Shown: in pieces, positions 25,096 through 33,434 of the stretch
Numbering within the stretch: the stretch's first letter is position 1
Layout of the letters: every line of letters starts with the position of its first letter
NCBI RefSeq assembly: GCF_015230015.1
Contig: NZ_JAAKZC010000001.1
Coordinates: forward strand, 1 to 64,000
Reading direction: 5' to 3'
Length of the DNA stretch: 64,000 bases
Source of the DNA: Campylobacter concisus
GTDB lineage: Bacteria > Campylobacterota > Campylobacteria > Campylobacterales > Campylobacteraceae
Translations under genes and position numbers: made by a program
The notes under the pieces: model-generated
Database searches by the model: none
What the model was told of the DNA's origin: nothing
What the model saw: only the letters and a program-made list of their open reading frames with translations

Positions 25096-25752
25096 TTATT
25101 TTTTAAGTAGCTCTTCGATGAGTGCTGCCATGCCGTCAAGCGAGCTGATTGATTTTGTCATGATGAGATATTTGCCATTTACGACAAATGCTGGCACGCC
25201 TTGAATTTTAGCCACATCATAGCTCTCATCCCACTTTTTAAGTAGCTCAGTCACTTTTGGATTAGCTAGCCCTTTTTCGTAGTCTGCTTTGCTAACGCCA
25301 GCAGCGTCAAGGCCAGTTTTCAAAAAACCCTCAACATCTTTGCCATCGCCCCAGCGCTCTTTTTTGTCGTGATAAGCCTTGTAGTAGGCAAATTTAGCCT
25401 TTTTAAATAGCGAATTTTCATCAAATAAACTAACACCCTTTGCCTCGTCCATAACGATAAGAACGGCAAAAACCTTGCTCGCAACCTCGCCATAATCGCC
25501 CTTTGTCTTTAGGTGAAATGGCTCGTATTTTAGGCCAGGAATTTTCTCAACTACCTTTGGAGTGACGCTCTTGTCGTATTTATAGCAAAATGGGCAAGCG
25601 TAGCTAAAAACCTTAACTAGTGTGTTTTGTCCGACACTTAGTGGCTTTTCGAGCTTGACATAGTCCTCGCCCTCACTAAATGCACTTGCACTAATCGCTC
25701 CAGCTACTGCAACTGCAAAGATAGCCTTACTAAATTTAGATAGAAAACTCAT
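25096..25752 (-). CDS. dsbA: Periplasmic DsbA-family thiol:disulfide oxidoreductase
   Basis: Oxidises cysteines in exported proteins. The 218-residue precursor has a signal peptide (about 1-25, ending SASAF), the thioredoxin-fold active site FSYACPFCYKYD (Cys53, Cys56), an inserted helical domain, and the cis-Pro loop IQGVPAFVVNG near 191-201. Campylobacters often carry several DsbA paralogues; being paired with DsbI makes this the partner of that oxidase. Calling it DsbL would need AssT nearby, and none is seen. Confidence 0.87.
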   Translation of the reverse strand: MSFLSKFSKAIFAVAVAGAISASAFSEGEDYVKLEKPLSVGQNTLVKVFSYACPFCYKYDKSVTPKVVEKIPGLKYEPFHLKTKGDYGEVASKVFAVLIVMDEAKGVSLFDENSLFKKAKFAYYKAYHDKKERWGDGKDVEGFLKTGLDAAGVSKADYEKGLANPKVTELLKKWDESYDVAKIQGVPAFVVNGKYLIMTKSISSLDGMAALIEELLKK

Positions 25753-25890
25753 GATGATCTCCTTTGGATGATTTATTTTGAGTTATTCTACAACCAAGCT
25801 CAACCGCACTTTTAACGCTAGAATAAATTTTGGCTGAAATTTATCTATTTTAAATTTATGATGATGGATTTAGTGATTTTTTTGTTAAAT

Positions 25891-26160
25891 TTATTGAAAA
25901 AGTTCGCTATGACTTCCTATTTCAACGCATGTAAGAAGTAAAATTTCATTTTGTTTTTTATATATCAAGAGCAAGTCTGGCTTAACATGACACTCTCTAA
26001 AGCCTTTATAGCTTCCGATAAGAGCGTGATCTTTATATTTTGATGCTAATTCCTCGTTATTTGCTAATTGCCAGATGATATCTTTAGTTAATTTTTTTTC
26101 ATTTTCATTTAGCTTTTTAAAAGCTTTCTTAAAACTCTTTGAATACTCTATCTCAAGCAT
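25891..26160 (-). CDS. YafQ/RelE-family mRNA interferase toxin
   Basis: An 89-residue protein starting MLEIEYSKSFKKAFKK and ending CVEIGSHSELFQ. The YafQ-type core is visible: HALIGSYKGFRECHVKPD followed by LLLIYKK, including the His and the GSHSELF end that contribute to the ribosome-dependent RNase site. I place the start at the ATG at 26160, which overlaps the antitoxin stop by 8 bases (ATGCTTGA); an in-frame upstream ATG at 26184 would add eight residues lying inside the antitoxin. The tight overlap is typical of coupled toxin-antitoxin genes. Confidence 0.83.
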   Translation of the reverse strand: MLEIEYSKSFKKAFKKLNENEKKLTKDIIWQLANNEELASKYKDHALIGSYKGFRECHVKPDLLLIYKKQNEILLLTCVEIGSHSELFQ

Positions 26161-26350
26161 CAAGGCTCTTTTCAAATTCTTCAAATGTTTTAAATCTCTC
26201 TACTTCACCATTTTCTATCTCTTTGATAGCTTTGTCAAGCCTTGAGACTTTATCTCTTTGCTCAAATTCTACATTTGCCTGCCTAGCCATCTCTTTTATA
26301 AGCTCGATAAATCCATAGTCAGCATTTTTAAAATCAATAGTTGTAGTCAT
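26153..26350 (-). CDS. Antitoxin of the YafQ-like pair (RelB/DinJ-like)
   Basis: A 65-residue protein, MTTTIDFKNADYGF at the N-terminus and a charged C-terminal tail ENGEVERFKTFEEFEKSLDA that probably wraps the toxin. The N-terminal half would form the DNA-binding part, so autoregulation from the region just upstream is expected. The family is assigned from size, charge and its partner rather than from a strong motif. Confidence 0.75.
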   Translation of the reverse strand: MTTTIDFKNADYGFIELIKEMARQANVEFEQRDKVSRLDKAIKEIENGEVERFKTFEEFEKSLDA

Positions 26351-26449
26351 CTTACACCTTTAAATTTTCGTCTTATTATAACTTCAAATTTATAAAAATA
26401 ATATACGTTATCAATAAAAATTATTATTTACATATTTCATTTTTTGAGT

Positions 26450-26455
26450 TATAAT
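26450..26455 (+). promoter_or_regulatory. -10 box TATAAT of the desulforubrerythrin gene
   Basis: TATAAT lies 31 bases before the ATG at 26487, with AGGAG in between. Upstream, from about 26407 to 26430, is an A+T-rich TTATCAATAAAAATTATTA that loosely resembles Fur or PerR operators; I cannot say more than that. Confidence 0.5.
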
Positions 26456-26486
26456 CGGCTCAAATTTTATCAAAATAGGAGTCAAA

Positions 26487-27131
26487 ATGAGACAGTACGA
26501 AACATACAAATGCGAAAAATGCGGCAACGAGATCGAGGTTCAAAAAGTTGGCGGCGGCACACTAACCTGTTGCGGCGAAGAGATGAAGTGCGTGACTGAA
26601 AATTTAACAGCAGTAAATTTGATGAAGGCATTTGCTGGCGAGTCACAAGCTAGAAACAAATACGAGCTTTACGGCGACCTAGCTAAGGAAGCTGGCTATC
26701 ACGCGATAGCTAGACACTTTTATGAGGCAGCTGAGAATGAGAAATGGCACGCAAGGGCTGAATTTAAGAAATATCACGAGATGATGAACGATCCGATCGA
26801 TAAGATGGATAAAAATTTACTTAACGCTGCAGCTGGCGAAAACTACGAGCATACGACGATGTATCCAGACTTTGCAAAGATCGCAAAAGAAGAAGAGCTA
26901 AGAGATGTTGAGAGGCTATTTAACGCGATCGGCAAGGTTGAGGTTGAGCATGAGAGAGAGTATTTAGAGCTTAAAAAGATGCTTGATGAAGAGGGCTTTT
27001 TTGAGAGCGACGAAGAAGATATCTGGGTTTGCGAGGTGTGCGGACACGTTCACAGGGGCAAAAAAGCTCCGGGTGCTTGCCCACTTTGCAAAGCTCCAAA
27101 AGAGTATTTTAAACGCGAATTTCTAGGCTAA
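26487..27131 (+). CDS. Desulforubrerythrin (peroxide-reducing diiron protein)
   Basis: A 214-residue three-domain protein. The N-terminal desulforedoxin-like site uses Cys9, Cys12, Cys28 and Cys29 (CEKC and CC). The central four-helix diiron domain (about 45-170) has the Glu/His ligand motifs GESQARNKY, ENEKWHA and EVEHERE. The C-terminal rubredoxin domain has CEVCGH and CPLCKAP. This exact domain order is known from Campylobacter jejuni, where the protein reduces hydrogen peroxide. It protects a microaerobe or anaerobe from oxidative stress. It has its own promoter and terminator. Confidence 0.92.
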   Translation: MRQYETYKCEKCGNEIEVQKVGGGTLTCCGEEMKCVTENLTAVNLMKAFAGESQARNKYELYGDLAKEAGYHAIARHFYEAAENEKWHARAEFKKYHEMMNDPIDKMDKNLLNAAAGENYEHTTMYPDFAKIAKEEELRDVERLFNAIGKVEVEHEREYLELKKMLDEEGFFESDEEDIWVCEVCGHVHRGKKAPGACPLCKAPKEYFKREFLG

Positions 27132-27139
27132 AAAGCCAA

Positions 27140-27173
27140 AAATTTAGCCAAGGCGCTTGTCTTGGCTAAATTT
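27140..27173 (+). terminator. Terminator after desulforubrerythrin
   Basis: AAATTTAGCCAAG-N8-CTTGGCTAAATTT, a strong 13-base stem shortly after the stop codon. Confidence 0.8.
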
Positions 27174-27207
27174 AATAAATTTAAATCTATTTAAAATAAA
27201 AAAGTTA

Positions 27208-27213
27208 TATAAT
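27208..27213 (+). promoter_or_regulatory. -10 box TATAAT of the small exported protein gene
   Basis: TATAAT 28 bases before the ATG at 27242, followed by the strong ribosome binding site AAGGAG. Confidence 0.5.
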
Positions 27214-27241
27214 CTCCTTAAATTTTCACAAGGAGAAAGAG

Positions 27242-27532
27242 ATGAAAAAATCACTTTTAGTTTTAGCTACTCTTGGCTTTGCACTAAGCCTAAACGCTGC
27301 AGATCTTACAGATACTTGCAAGTCTTACTTCTCAGACATCGATAAGATGGTTGAGGCTTACAAACAAGCTGGTCAAGAGCAACAAGTAAAAATGTACGAA
27401 GATCAAAAGAAACAATCAATGGATCAACTAGCTTCTTTACCAAAAGAGCAACAAGACGCTACTTGCAAACAAGCTAAAGAGATGTTTGCTCAAGTAATGG
27501 ATCAAATGAAAAAACAAGGTCTTTTAAAATAA
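27242..27532 (+). CDS. Small exported helical protein (DUF5339-like)
   Basis: A 96-residue precursor with a clear signal peptide (MKKSLLVLATLGFALSLNAA, cleavage around residue 20). The mature part is helical and rich in Gln and Lys, with two cysteines (DTCKSYF and ATCKQAK) about 50 residues apart that may form a disulfide. It resembles the DUF5339 family by overall pattern; its role is unknown. It has its own promoter and a downstream hairpin, so it is a single-gene unit. Confidence 0.8.
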   Translation: MKKSLLVLATLGFALSLNAADLTDTCKSYFSDIDKMVEAYKQAGQEQQVKMYEDQKKQSMDQLASLPKEQQDATCKQAKEMFAQVMDQMKKQGLLK

Positions 27533-27540
27533 ACCTTCAC

Positions 27541-27561
27541 GTGGCTAGGCTCTCTAGCCAC
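27541..27561. terminator. Terminator between convergent small genes
   Basis: GTGGCTAG-N5-CTAGCCAC between the exported-protein gene on the plus strand and the small membrane-protein gene on the minus strand; it may serve both. Confidence 0.7.
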
Positions 27562-27570
27562 ACTTCAAAT

Positions 27571-27801
27571 TTACCCCTCTTTTTTACATAAATTTTGCGT
27601 GATCTTTGCTACAGACGGCGAAACTAGCAAAAGCACAGGATACGCCACCACAAAGGCTTTTACATAAGCAGTTAGCCAAATTTTCACAAAACCATCAACA
27701 AAGCCAAGGTTTAGATACGTAAGCACAAATGACATAAAAAACGCCATAAATGCTGACATTATAAACGCAAAAACATATCTATAAAATTTTACTGGTATCA
27801 A
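27571..27801 (-). CDS. Small DUF2798-like membrane protein
   Basis: A 76-residue protein with two hydrophobic segments (about 8-28 and 38-62) separated by a short loop, matching the layout of DUF2798 proteins (FAFIMSAFMAFFMSF at the start of the first helix). Function unknown. It follows the 77-residue exported protein by 14 bases and may be co-transcribed with it. Confidence 0.72.
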   Translation of the reverse strand: MIPVKFYRYVFAFIMSAFMAFFMSFVLTYLNLGFVDGFVKIWLTAYVKAFVVAYPVLLLVSPSVAKITQNLCKKEG

Positions 27802-27815
27802 ATTTCCACCTAAAT

Positions 27816-28049
27816 TTATTTACAAACAAAGCTACTTACCTTGCTCGTGTCACCGCCCACGTATGTAGCCACCTTTGGATAGGCACACACTAAAAATTCC
27901 TTGCCGGCGTAGCTCTCACTCCACACCGCGTCTATCATCTCGTTATGTAAGATTTTCACATCTTTTAAACTCTCGCACCCTGCCTTATCAAGGGCAAAAG
28001 CCGTGCTGCCAATGAGCGCTAAGGCGCAAAAAAGTGAAATTTTCTTCAT
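27816..28049 (-). CDS. Small exported protein, unknown function
   Basis: A 77-residue precursor with a signal peptide (MKKISLFCALALIGSTAFA). The short mature part has three cysteines (GCESL, LVCAYP and the next-to-last residue), an odd number for such a small protein. It is not recognised. It lies 8 bases downstream of the tandem ABM-domain gene, suggesting one transcript. Confidence 0.68.
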   Translation of the reverse strand: MKKISLFCALALIGSTAFALDKAGCESLKDVKILHNEMIDAVWSESYAGKEFLVCAYPKVATYVGGDTSKVSSFVCK

Positions 28050-28057
28050 AACATCTC

Positions 28058-28741
28058 CTAAAATTTTACCTTGCTAAATGAGGTCTCGTTCTTGAGAGCA
28101 AAGCCATCAAATTCATCTATGAGCCCTGCTCGCTCTTTGGCGTAAGCCTTGTAGTTTTCGCTGTGGCGATAGCTCTCAAAGCTAGCTTCATCTTTGTAAA
28201 TCTCAACCAAGATCCATTTGCTAGGCGCGTCCTTTAGACTAAAGGCAAACTGGGCAAATGCGCCATCATCGACGCTTTTTTGCATATATTTTTTCACTAG
28301 CTTTTCAAATTTCGCATCGCTCTTTGCCAAAAGGTTTAAATTTGTGATGTGAAAGTAGCTATCTTTTAGTCGCTCTGGCGTTAAATTTTTTGAAAACGCA
28401 GCCCGTTTTTTCAAGCTTATAGCCTTTTTACTAGCCAAAATTTCAGCGCTTGCACTTGTAAATTTCTTATAGTGCGCTGAAGCTACGTGCTTTTTATAAG
28501 CCGCCTCGTCCTTGTAAAACTCGATCAGATAAAATAGCTCTGGCTTGCTCTTTGCGCTCGCAAAAAAGATCGCCTGCGTGCCTGGCTCGCTCTTTGAGCT
28601 TAGTATTTTTTCCCTGCCAAACTGTCTCAGCAAGCTCTTGTTATTTGGCGTTGAAAGCAGCTCTTGTAAGCTCACTTTCGCCTCCGCCCCAAAGGCAAAA
28701 GCCGCCAAAACCGCTAGTAAAAATAGCTTTTTAAACATCAA
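28058..28741 (-). CDS. Exported protein with two ABM-like domains
   Basis: A 227-residue precursor with a signal peptide (about 1-21). The mature part holds two copies of a ferredoxin-like alpha+beta unit typical of antibiotic-biosynthesis monooxygenase-like proteins: FYLIEFYKDEAAYKKHVAS in the first and WILVEIYKDEASFESYRHS in the second. Such domains usually act as dimers, so a fused tandem could be a single-chain dimer. Export is unusual for this fold. The substrate is unknown; quinol or haem-related activity known for some relatives cannot be assumed. Confidence 0.72.
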   Translation of the reverse strand: MMFKKLFLLAVLAAFAFGAEAKVSLQELLSTPNNKSLLRQFGREKILSSKSEPGTQAIFFASAKSKPELFYLIEFYKDEAAYKKHVASAHYKKFTSASAEILASKKAISLKKRAAFSKNLTPERLKDSYFHITNLNLLAKSDAKFEKLVKKYMQKSVDDGAFAQFAFSLKDAPSKWILVEIYKDEASFESYRHSENYKAYAKERAGLIDEFDGFALKNETSFSKVKF

Positions 28742-28751
28742 ATTCCCCTTA

Positions 28752-29243
28752 TCACTTCGCCTTTTTCATATCAGCTTTAGCCTTGATCTCTTCTGCTGCT
28801 TCAAGGTCAAGCTGTGCTTTTTTAAAGGCTTTGCGTGCTTTTTCTAAGCGGTTAGAGTTTTTGACACTTGGGTTATCAGCATAGGCTTTTTCTGCCTCTT
28901 CTAGCTCAAATTCCCTTTTACCATAGTTCATTTGAGCTTTTTCAAGGTTGTTAGTAGCTTTATTGCCACCTAGTAGTTCAGCCTTTGATGTGACCTTACC
29001 AGTGACTGGGTTTCTGCCGATAGTCATATCTAGTTCGCGTTTGGCTCTAGCAGCAGTTCCGCGATTGACATAACACTCTTTTTTTCCTCCCACTAACATA
29101 CCTGCAATCATATCAGGTCTATTTTTAGGGTCACTGCAATCAACCTCTTCTTTTGCATAGCTAAGTGTAGCTCCCAGAGCCGCTATTACCAACAAATTTA
29201 TAAATTTCACTTTATTCTCCTTGAAAATTTTTAAATTTCTCAT
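28752..29243 (-). CDS. Exported Lys/Glu-rich protein, paralogue of the one near 37 kb
   Basis: A 163-residue protein with a signal peptide (INLLVIAALGATLSYA), a short Cys-containing head (VDCSDPKNRP and GGKKECYVN) and a long helical, highly charged tail (KAQMNYGKREFELEEAEKAY). It is not recognised. The part from the VNRGTAARAKREL segment onward is almost identical to the 170-residue protein at 36984-37496. Two starts are possible: the ATG at 29243 with AAAGGAG in front, or a GTG at 29210 with AAGGAG in front, which gives a more usual signal peptide. It lies 16 bases downstream of the esterase gene. Confidence 0.75.
   Translation of the reverse strand: MRNLKIFKENKVKFINLLVIAALGATLSYAKEEVDCSDPKNRPDMIAGMLVGGKKECYVNRGTAARAKRELDMTIGRNPVTGKVTSKAELLGGNKATNNLEKAQMNYGKREFELEEAEKAYADNPSVKNSNRLEKARKAFKKAQLDLEAAEEIKAKADMKKAK
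28778..29077 (-). repeat. Copy 1 of a 300-base duplicated gene segment
   Basis: The DNA is nearly identical, without gaps, to 37011-37310. The identity covers the C-terminal two-thirds of both exported proteins; their signal peptides differ. Confidence 0.8.
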
Positions 29244-29259
29244 ATTTTCTCCTTTAAAT

Positions 29260-30696
29260 TTATTTTTTTAAAACTCTTTTCATCCAAGCAAAAAGCTCGT
29301 CTAAGTCGTAGTCTCCGCCGTGTCCTTGTCCCCAAACCGCTTCGAAATCAACCTCTTTGCCAGCATTTTTAAGCGAGAGTGCGAGCATAGCAGGCACGGA
29401 GAGGGCTAAGTCGGTGTCGTTTGTGCCCTGCCTTATGCGGTAAAATTTCGCCCCATCTTTGTTTTTAGTGTAGTTCATCGCATTCATCATCTTTATGACG
29501 CTAGCCTCCGCCATCTCGCCCAAGCTTCGCTCTTTTGCAAATTTAGTAAAGTGCTTTGCAGGCGTTTTGCTATCGCCAAAAAGGTCATTTTCAGGATTTT
29601 CTAGCCCAAGGCCGTCAAAGGCAACCACCGTTTTGGCGCGTTTTAGCGAGGCGATGAAGTCCTCAAATTTGAATGTATATCCAAGCGAGCAGCCCTGCGT
29701 GTCAAGAGTTATAAATTTAGGTGTGAGCGTGCTTTTGTCGCTGCTTTTTGTAGCGGTAAAAGCCTTTGAGATGAGGGCATTTATATACTCTTTGAAGCTG
29801 CCCTCGCCGTTTTCATCAAGGCTTAGCATGTGGCCTTTGGCGTCTTTTAAATTTAGCGAGTTTAGATAGGCTGGGAATTTACTCTTTAGCTCGCGCGAGA
29901 GCTCTTTTTGCGTGGCATTTAGCTCGCCTGCGATCATTTTTGGCTTTTTGCTCCTGTCGTTAAAGCTAGCCGCATCAAGACTTGAAAAGTCTATCCTTTC
30001 AAATTTATCCAAATCCCCAAACATCCACTCATACGCCTCGTCCTCATGCTCTAAATTTGTAACAGGACAGTAGGCTGAGACGGCATAAATTTGATCGTCA
30101 GCCTTTGCAGCGCCTAGCTCTTTAAGATATGGCTCATACTCTTTTGCATTTGCGCTAGTGCCAAGAAGTGCCGACATCGCGCCGCCTGCGCTCGTGCCGT
30201 TTGAGATGATCTTGTTTGCGTCACCTGGCATAAATTTATCGTTAAATTTAAGATATCTAACGGCCGCTTTTAGATCGACTATCGCAGCTGGCGCTTTGCC
30301 GATAAATTTCTCGCCATCTTTTAGCGTCCTGCCCCTAGCGCCAACGCTTGCCACGACGTAGCCTCTAAGAAGCGCTTCGAGGGTGGCATTTGGCTTTTCG
30401 TTTTGGATTTCTGGCTTTTGTGGTTTGGCGCTCATGTAGCCACCAATAGCATTTGGCATGAAAATAGCCCCCTTTTGGTCGCTAAATTTACCCTCTGGCA
30501 CATAAAAATTTAGCACCTCATAGTCGCTAGCTGGCTTTGCCACATAGACTATGCCCTCATAGGCTCTAAATTTAAGCGTCCTCTCACCAACTTGCACGCT
30601 TTTTAGCTCAAATTTGTTTTCATCAAATTTAAGCTCGCCGCCAAAGCAAGCGCCTGCTAAACAAACCCCTAAAATAGCAACTCTAACGCATTTCAT
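29260..30696 (-). CDS. Exported tannase-like alpha/beta-hydrolase
   Basis: A 478-residue protein with a signal peptide (about 1-19, ending ACFGG). The nucleophile elbow GTSAGGA with a catalytic Ser lies near residue 169, and a late GQGHGGDYDLDE region probably supplies the His. ASVGARGRTLKDGEKF and the overall layout recall subtype B tannases/feruloyl esterases of the alpha/beta-hydrolase fold. The natural ester is unknown; tannin is unlikely to be relevant in this host. It heads a minus-strand run with the small exported proteins downstream. Confidence 0.7.
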   Translation of the reverse strand: MKCVRVAILGVCLAGACFGGELKFDENKFELKSVQVGERTLKFRAYEGIVYVAKPASDYEVLNFYVPEGKFSDQKGAIFMPNAIGGYMSAKPQKPEIQNEKPNATLEALLRGYVVASVGARGRTLKDGEKFIGKAPAAIVDLKAAVRYLKFNDKFMPGDANKIISNGTSAGGAMSALLGTSANAKEYEPYLKELGAAKADDQIYAVSAYCPVTNLEHEDEAYEWMFGDLDKFERIDFSSLDAASFNDRSKKPKMIAGELNATQKELSRELKSKFPAYLNSLNLKDAKGHMLSLDENGEGSFKEYINALISKAFTATKSSDKSTLTPKFITLDTQGCSLGYTFKFEDFIASLKRAKTVVAFDGLGLENPENDLFGDSKTPAKHFTKFAKERSLGEMAEASVIKMMNAMNYTKNKDGAKFYRIRQGTNDTDLALSVPAMLALSLKNAGKEVDFEAVWGQGHGGDYDLDELFAWMKRVLKK

Positions 30697-30766
30697 GATC
30701 TGCCTTTTTATTTTGTCCTACTTTTTGTTTCGCTAGCCTTGGCGTAGGCTACCAGGGCTTTAGCGC

Positions 30767-31537
30767 CTAGTTATCTTTTGCATCATACTTGATCGCATAG
30801 TCAAATTTTGGCTGGTGCAGTGAAAACTCAAAGCTATCTCTATCGACCGAGCCAACGCAGTAATGGCTATCATAAAGACGAAGCAAAAACTCCGCCATCT
30901 CTTCACTCGTGTGGTACTTTTTAAACGCCTTGTCGTAGTCGTAGCTCTCTTTGCTAGTTGCCACCATGCCAAATTCTGTCTTTGTGGCAGCTGGGGCCAG
31001 CACTTTTGCCTGCATCTTTGCTTGCTTATCTTGTGCTAGTTCGTGGTAAAGCCCCTCACTAAAGGCACTTACGAAAAATTTGCTAGCGCAGTATGTGACG
31101 GCGTTTGGCACGATCTTGTAGCCGCCTATTGAAGAGATGTTGATAAGCTGTGTATCTTTGTCTTTATATTTTTTAGTAAAGAGCGTTGAGAGCGTGACAA
31201 GAGAGATGATGTTTAAATTTATCATCTGCGTGATTTTTTCTAAATTTTGCTCGCCGACCTTGTTATAGTCGCCAAAGCCAGCGTTGTTTATAAGCGCTTT
31301 TAGCTCAAATTTTTCTAAATTTCGCCAAAGCAAGAGGGCATTTTCTTGGTTTGAAAGGTCGCAAAGCTCTATCACTACATCGACATCTGCAAATTTAGCT
31401 ATCTCGCTTTTTAAATTTTCTAAAAGCTCCCCGCGTCTTGCAACAAGGATCAAATTCTCCCCGCGCCTTGCAAACGCCTTTGCCGCGGCCGCTCCTATGC
31501 CTGAGCTTGCTCCAGTGATGGCGATATACCTTTTCAC
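30767..31537 (-). CDS. Short-chain dehydrogenase/reductase
   Basis: A 256-residue classical SDR. The Rossmann nucleotide motif TGASSGIG is at 8-15, NNAG near 88-91, the catalytic Ser in NISSIGGY and the Tyr/Lys pair in YCASK. An Arg-containing VARRG after the second strand suggests NADP preference. The substrate cannot be told from sequence. Its start overlaps the end of the next gene upstream by 4 bases, so they are translationally coupled. Confidence 0.88.
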   Translation of the reverse strand: MKRYIAITGASSGIGAAAAKAFARRGENLILVARRGELLENLKSEIAKFADVDVVIELCDLSNQENALLLWRNLEKFELKALINNAGFGDYNKVGEQNLEKITQMINLNIISLVTLSTLFTKKYKDKDTQLINISSIGGYKIVPNAVTYCASKFFVSAFSEGLYHELAQDKQAKMQAKVLAPAATKTEFGMVATSKESYDYDKAFKKYHTSEEMAEFLLRLYDSHYCVGSVDRDSFEFSLHQPKFDYAIKYDAKDN

Positions 31538-32175
31538 TTTGCATACTCCATCGGACTGTAAATTTTCACACCTTCGCTGTGGTCATCTTGCGCTACTTGC
31601 ACGATCACTTTAGCGATATCAGCCGCCTTCATCGGACGATACTCGTCAAAAAAGCCTTTTGGGATAAATTTAAACGCCTTTATCGCTAGATACTCGCCAA
31701 GTCTAAATTCCTTTCTCTCAGCCTCGATAAGTGGCAGCCTAGCGATGTGAAATGAGCTATATCCAAGCTCTTTTATCTTTGCTTCTGCTTGACCTTTTGC
31801 CTTTAGGTAAAATGAGCCTGACTTTCTGTTTGCCCCTGCAGCTGAGAGCAAAATAAAGCGTTTTGCGCCGCACTCCAAGCCAAATTTGGCGAAATTTATC
31901 GGATAGGTCACATCGACTTTGTAAAACTGCTCTTTGTGCTTTGCCGCTTTCATCGTCGTGCCAAGCGCGCAAAAAACGTCGTCAGCGATAAATGGCACCT
32001 CATCTTTAAAATCATCAAAATTTACTATCTTTACTTCAAGCTTTTCATGGGTAAATTCTAGCTCATGCCTAACAAGGGCGACTACCTTGTTATAGTGCTC
32101 ACTCTCGCATAAATCTTTTAAAATTTCACTTCCCACAGCGCCGCTGGCTCCTGCTATAAGGGCGACTTTTTTCAT
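31534..32175 (-). CDS. Atypical SDR / NAD(P)H-binding protein
   Basis: A 213-residue Rossmann protein starting MKKVALIAGASGAVGSEI, with CALGTTMKAAKHKEQFYKVD and LLSAAGANRKSGSFYLKAKG, the arrangement seen in YbjT/TIP30-like oxidoreductases. These act as NAD(P)H-binding reductases or sensors. It lies between an alcohol dehydrogenase and an SDR, all on one strand, so the three probably work on related carbonyl or alcohol compounds. Confidence 0.8.
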   Translation of the reverse strand: MKKVALIAGASGAVGSEILKDLCESEHYNKVVALVRHELEFTHEKLEVKIVNFDDFKDEVPFIADDVFCALGTTMKAAKHKEQFYKVDVTYPINFAKFGLECGAKRFILLSAAGANRKSGSFYLKAKGQAEAKIKELGYSSFHIARLPLIEAERKEFRLGEYLAIKAFKFIPKGFFDEYRPMKAADIAKVIVQVAQDDHSEGVKIYSPMEYAK

Positions 32176-32204
32176 GTTTATCCTTTGTAAATTTTGGATA
32201 AATT

Positions 32205-33350
32205 CTATCTCGCTAAGGCAAAAATTTCGCTTATGGCCTCTTTTGTATAAATTTGCTCCAAGCCCCTGCCCTTGGCGTAGTCATAAACTAGCGCCATGAT
32301 CTCGTCTAAATTTGACTCATCAACGCCGATTTCGATGAGGCTTGTTGGTGTGCCGATCTTGCTAAACCACTCTTTTAGCTTCTCTATGGCTACGTCTGCG
32401 TCATCAACGCCAAAAATTTCTTTGCTAAAGCGCTTAAATGCCTTTAAATTTCTACCCTTATACCACTTCATCCAAGCTGGCATAACCACACTTAGCCCAG
32501 CTCCATGCGCGCAATCAACCACCGCACCTATGGCGTGCTCGATCATGTGATTTGGATATGAGTAGCCAGCCGTGCCGACGTAAGTTAGGCCATTTAGCGC
32601 CATCGTCGCAGCCCATGCAAACTCGCCTCTAGCGTCGTAGTTTTCTGGCTCTTTTAGTAAAATTTCAGTCGTTTTCATGACGGTTTTGATATTTGCTTCG
32701 ATGTATAAATTTATGATCTCAGGCTGAACGCTCGCCGTAAAGTAGCCCTCGATGCTGTGAGCGATGATGTCTGAGGCTGAATAGACCAAATACTCCTTGC
32801 TAACGCTTGCTTGAAGAAGCGGATTTACCACCGATACTTTTGGGTAAAGACAAGCGCCGTGCATGGCAAATTTCTCTTTTGTGGCTTCATTTGTGACGAC
32901 TGCGCCGCCGTTCATCTCTGAGCCAGTTGCAGCAAGCGTTATGATGTCAAAGATCATAAGCGCCTCTTTTGGACATTTGTCAGTAAAAAAGTCCCAAACG
33001 TCGCCGTTATATTTAACTCCAGCAGCTACGGCTTTGGCGCTATCAAGCACCGAGCCGCCGCCTATGGCTAGCACGCTATCGACGCCTTGCTTTTTAGCTA
33101 AATTTATAGCCTCATTTACCTTACTTAGCACTGGGTTTGACTTCACGCCACCTATCTTGCAAAACTCGATGCCATTTGCGCTTAGGCTCTTTATGGCAGT
33201 GTCAAAAAGTCCGTTTTTTATGATCCTATCGCTGCCATATATTATGAGTGTCTTTTTTACGCCAAATTCTTTCATATATTTGCCGATGTTTTGCTCTTTG
33301 TCTTTGCCAAATTCTATTTTAGTAGGGTTTAAAAAGCTGAAATTTTGCAT
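32205..33350 (-). CDS. Iron-containing alcohol dehydrogenase (BDH/YqhD type)
   Basis: A 381-residue cytoplasmic enzyme reducing aldehydes or oxidising alcohols with NAD(P). The cofactor motif GGGSVLDSAK is near 97-106 and TLAATGSEMNGGAV follows. Metal ligands are visible as Asp and His in SASDIIAHSIEG and two further His in NHMIEHAIGAVVDCAHGAG. These features are typical of butanol-dehydrogenase/YqhD proteins. It is first in a short minus-strand run with the two SDR-type proteins. Confidence 0.88.
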   Translation of the reverse strand: MQNFSFLNPTKIEFGKDKEQNIGKYMKEFGVKKTLIIYGSDRIIKNGLFDTAIKSLSANGIEFCKIGGVKSNPVLSKVNEAINLAKKQGVDSVLAIGGGSVLDSAKAVAAGVKYNGDVWDFFTDKCPKEALMIFDIITLAATGSEMNGGAVVTNEATKEKFAMHGACLYPKVSVVNPLLQASVSKEYLVYSASDIIAHSIEGYFTASVQPEIINLYIEANIKTVMKTTEILLKEPENYDARGEFAWAATMALNGLTYVGTAGYSYPNHMIEHAIGAVVDCAHGAGLSVVMPAWMKWYKGRNLKAFKRFSKEIFGVDDADVAIEKLKEWFSKIGTPTSLIEIGVDESNLDEIMALVYDYAKGRGLEQIYTKEAISEIFALAR

Positions 33351-33434
33351 AGTTTTCTCCTTGTTTGCTTTTGTGATTTGGGGTAAATTTTAGTTAAATT
33401 TTCTTATTTTTAGCTATTTTTATCTGCGCTAAAT

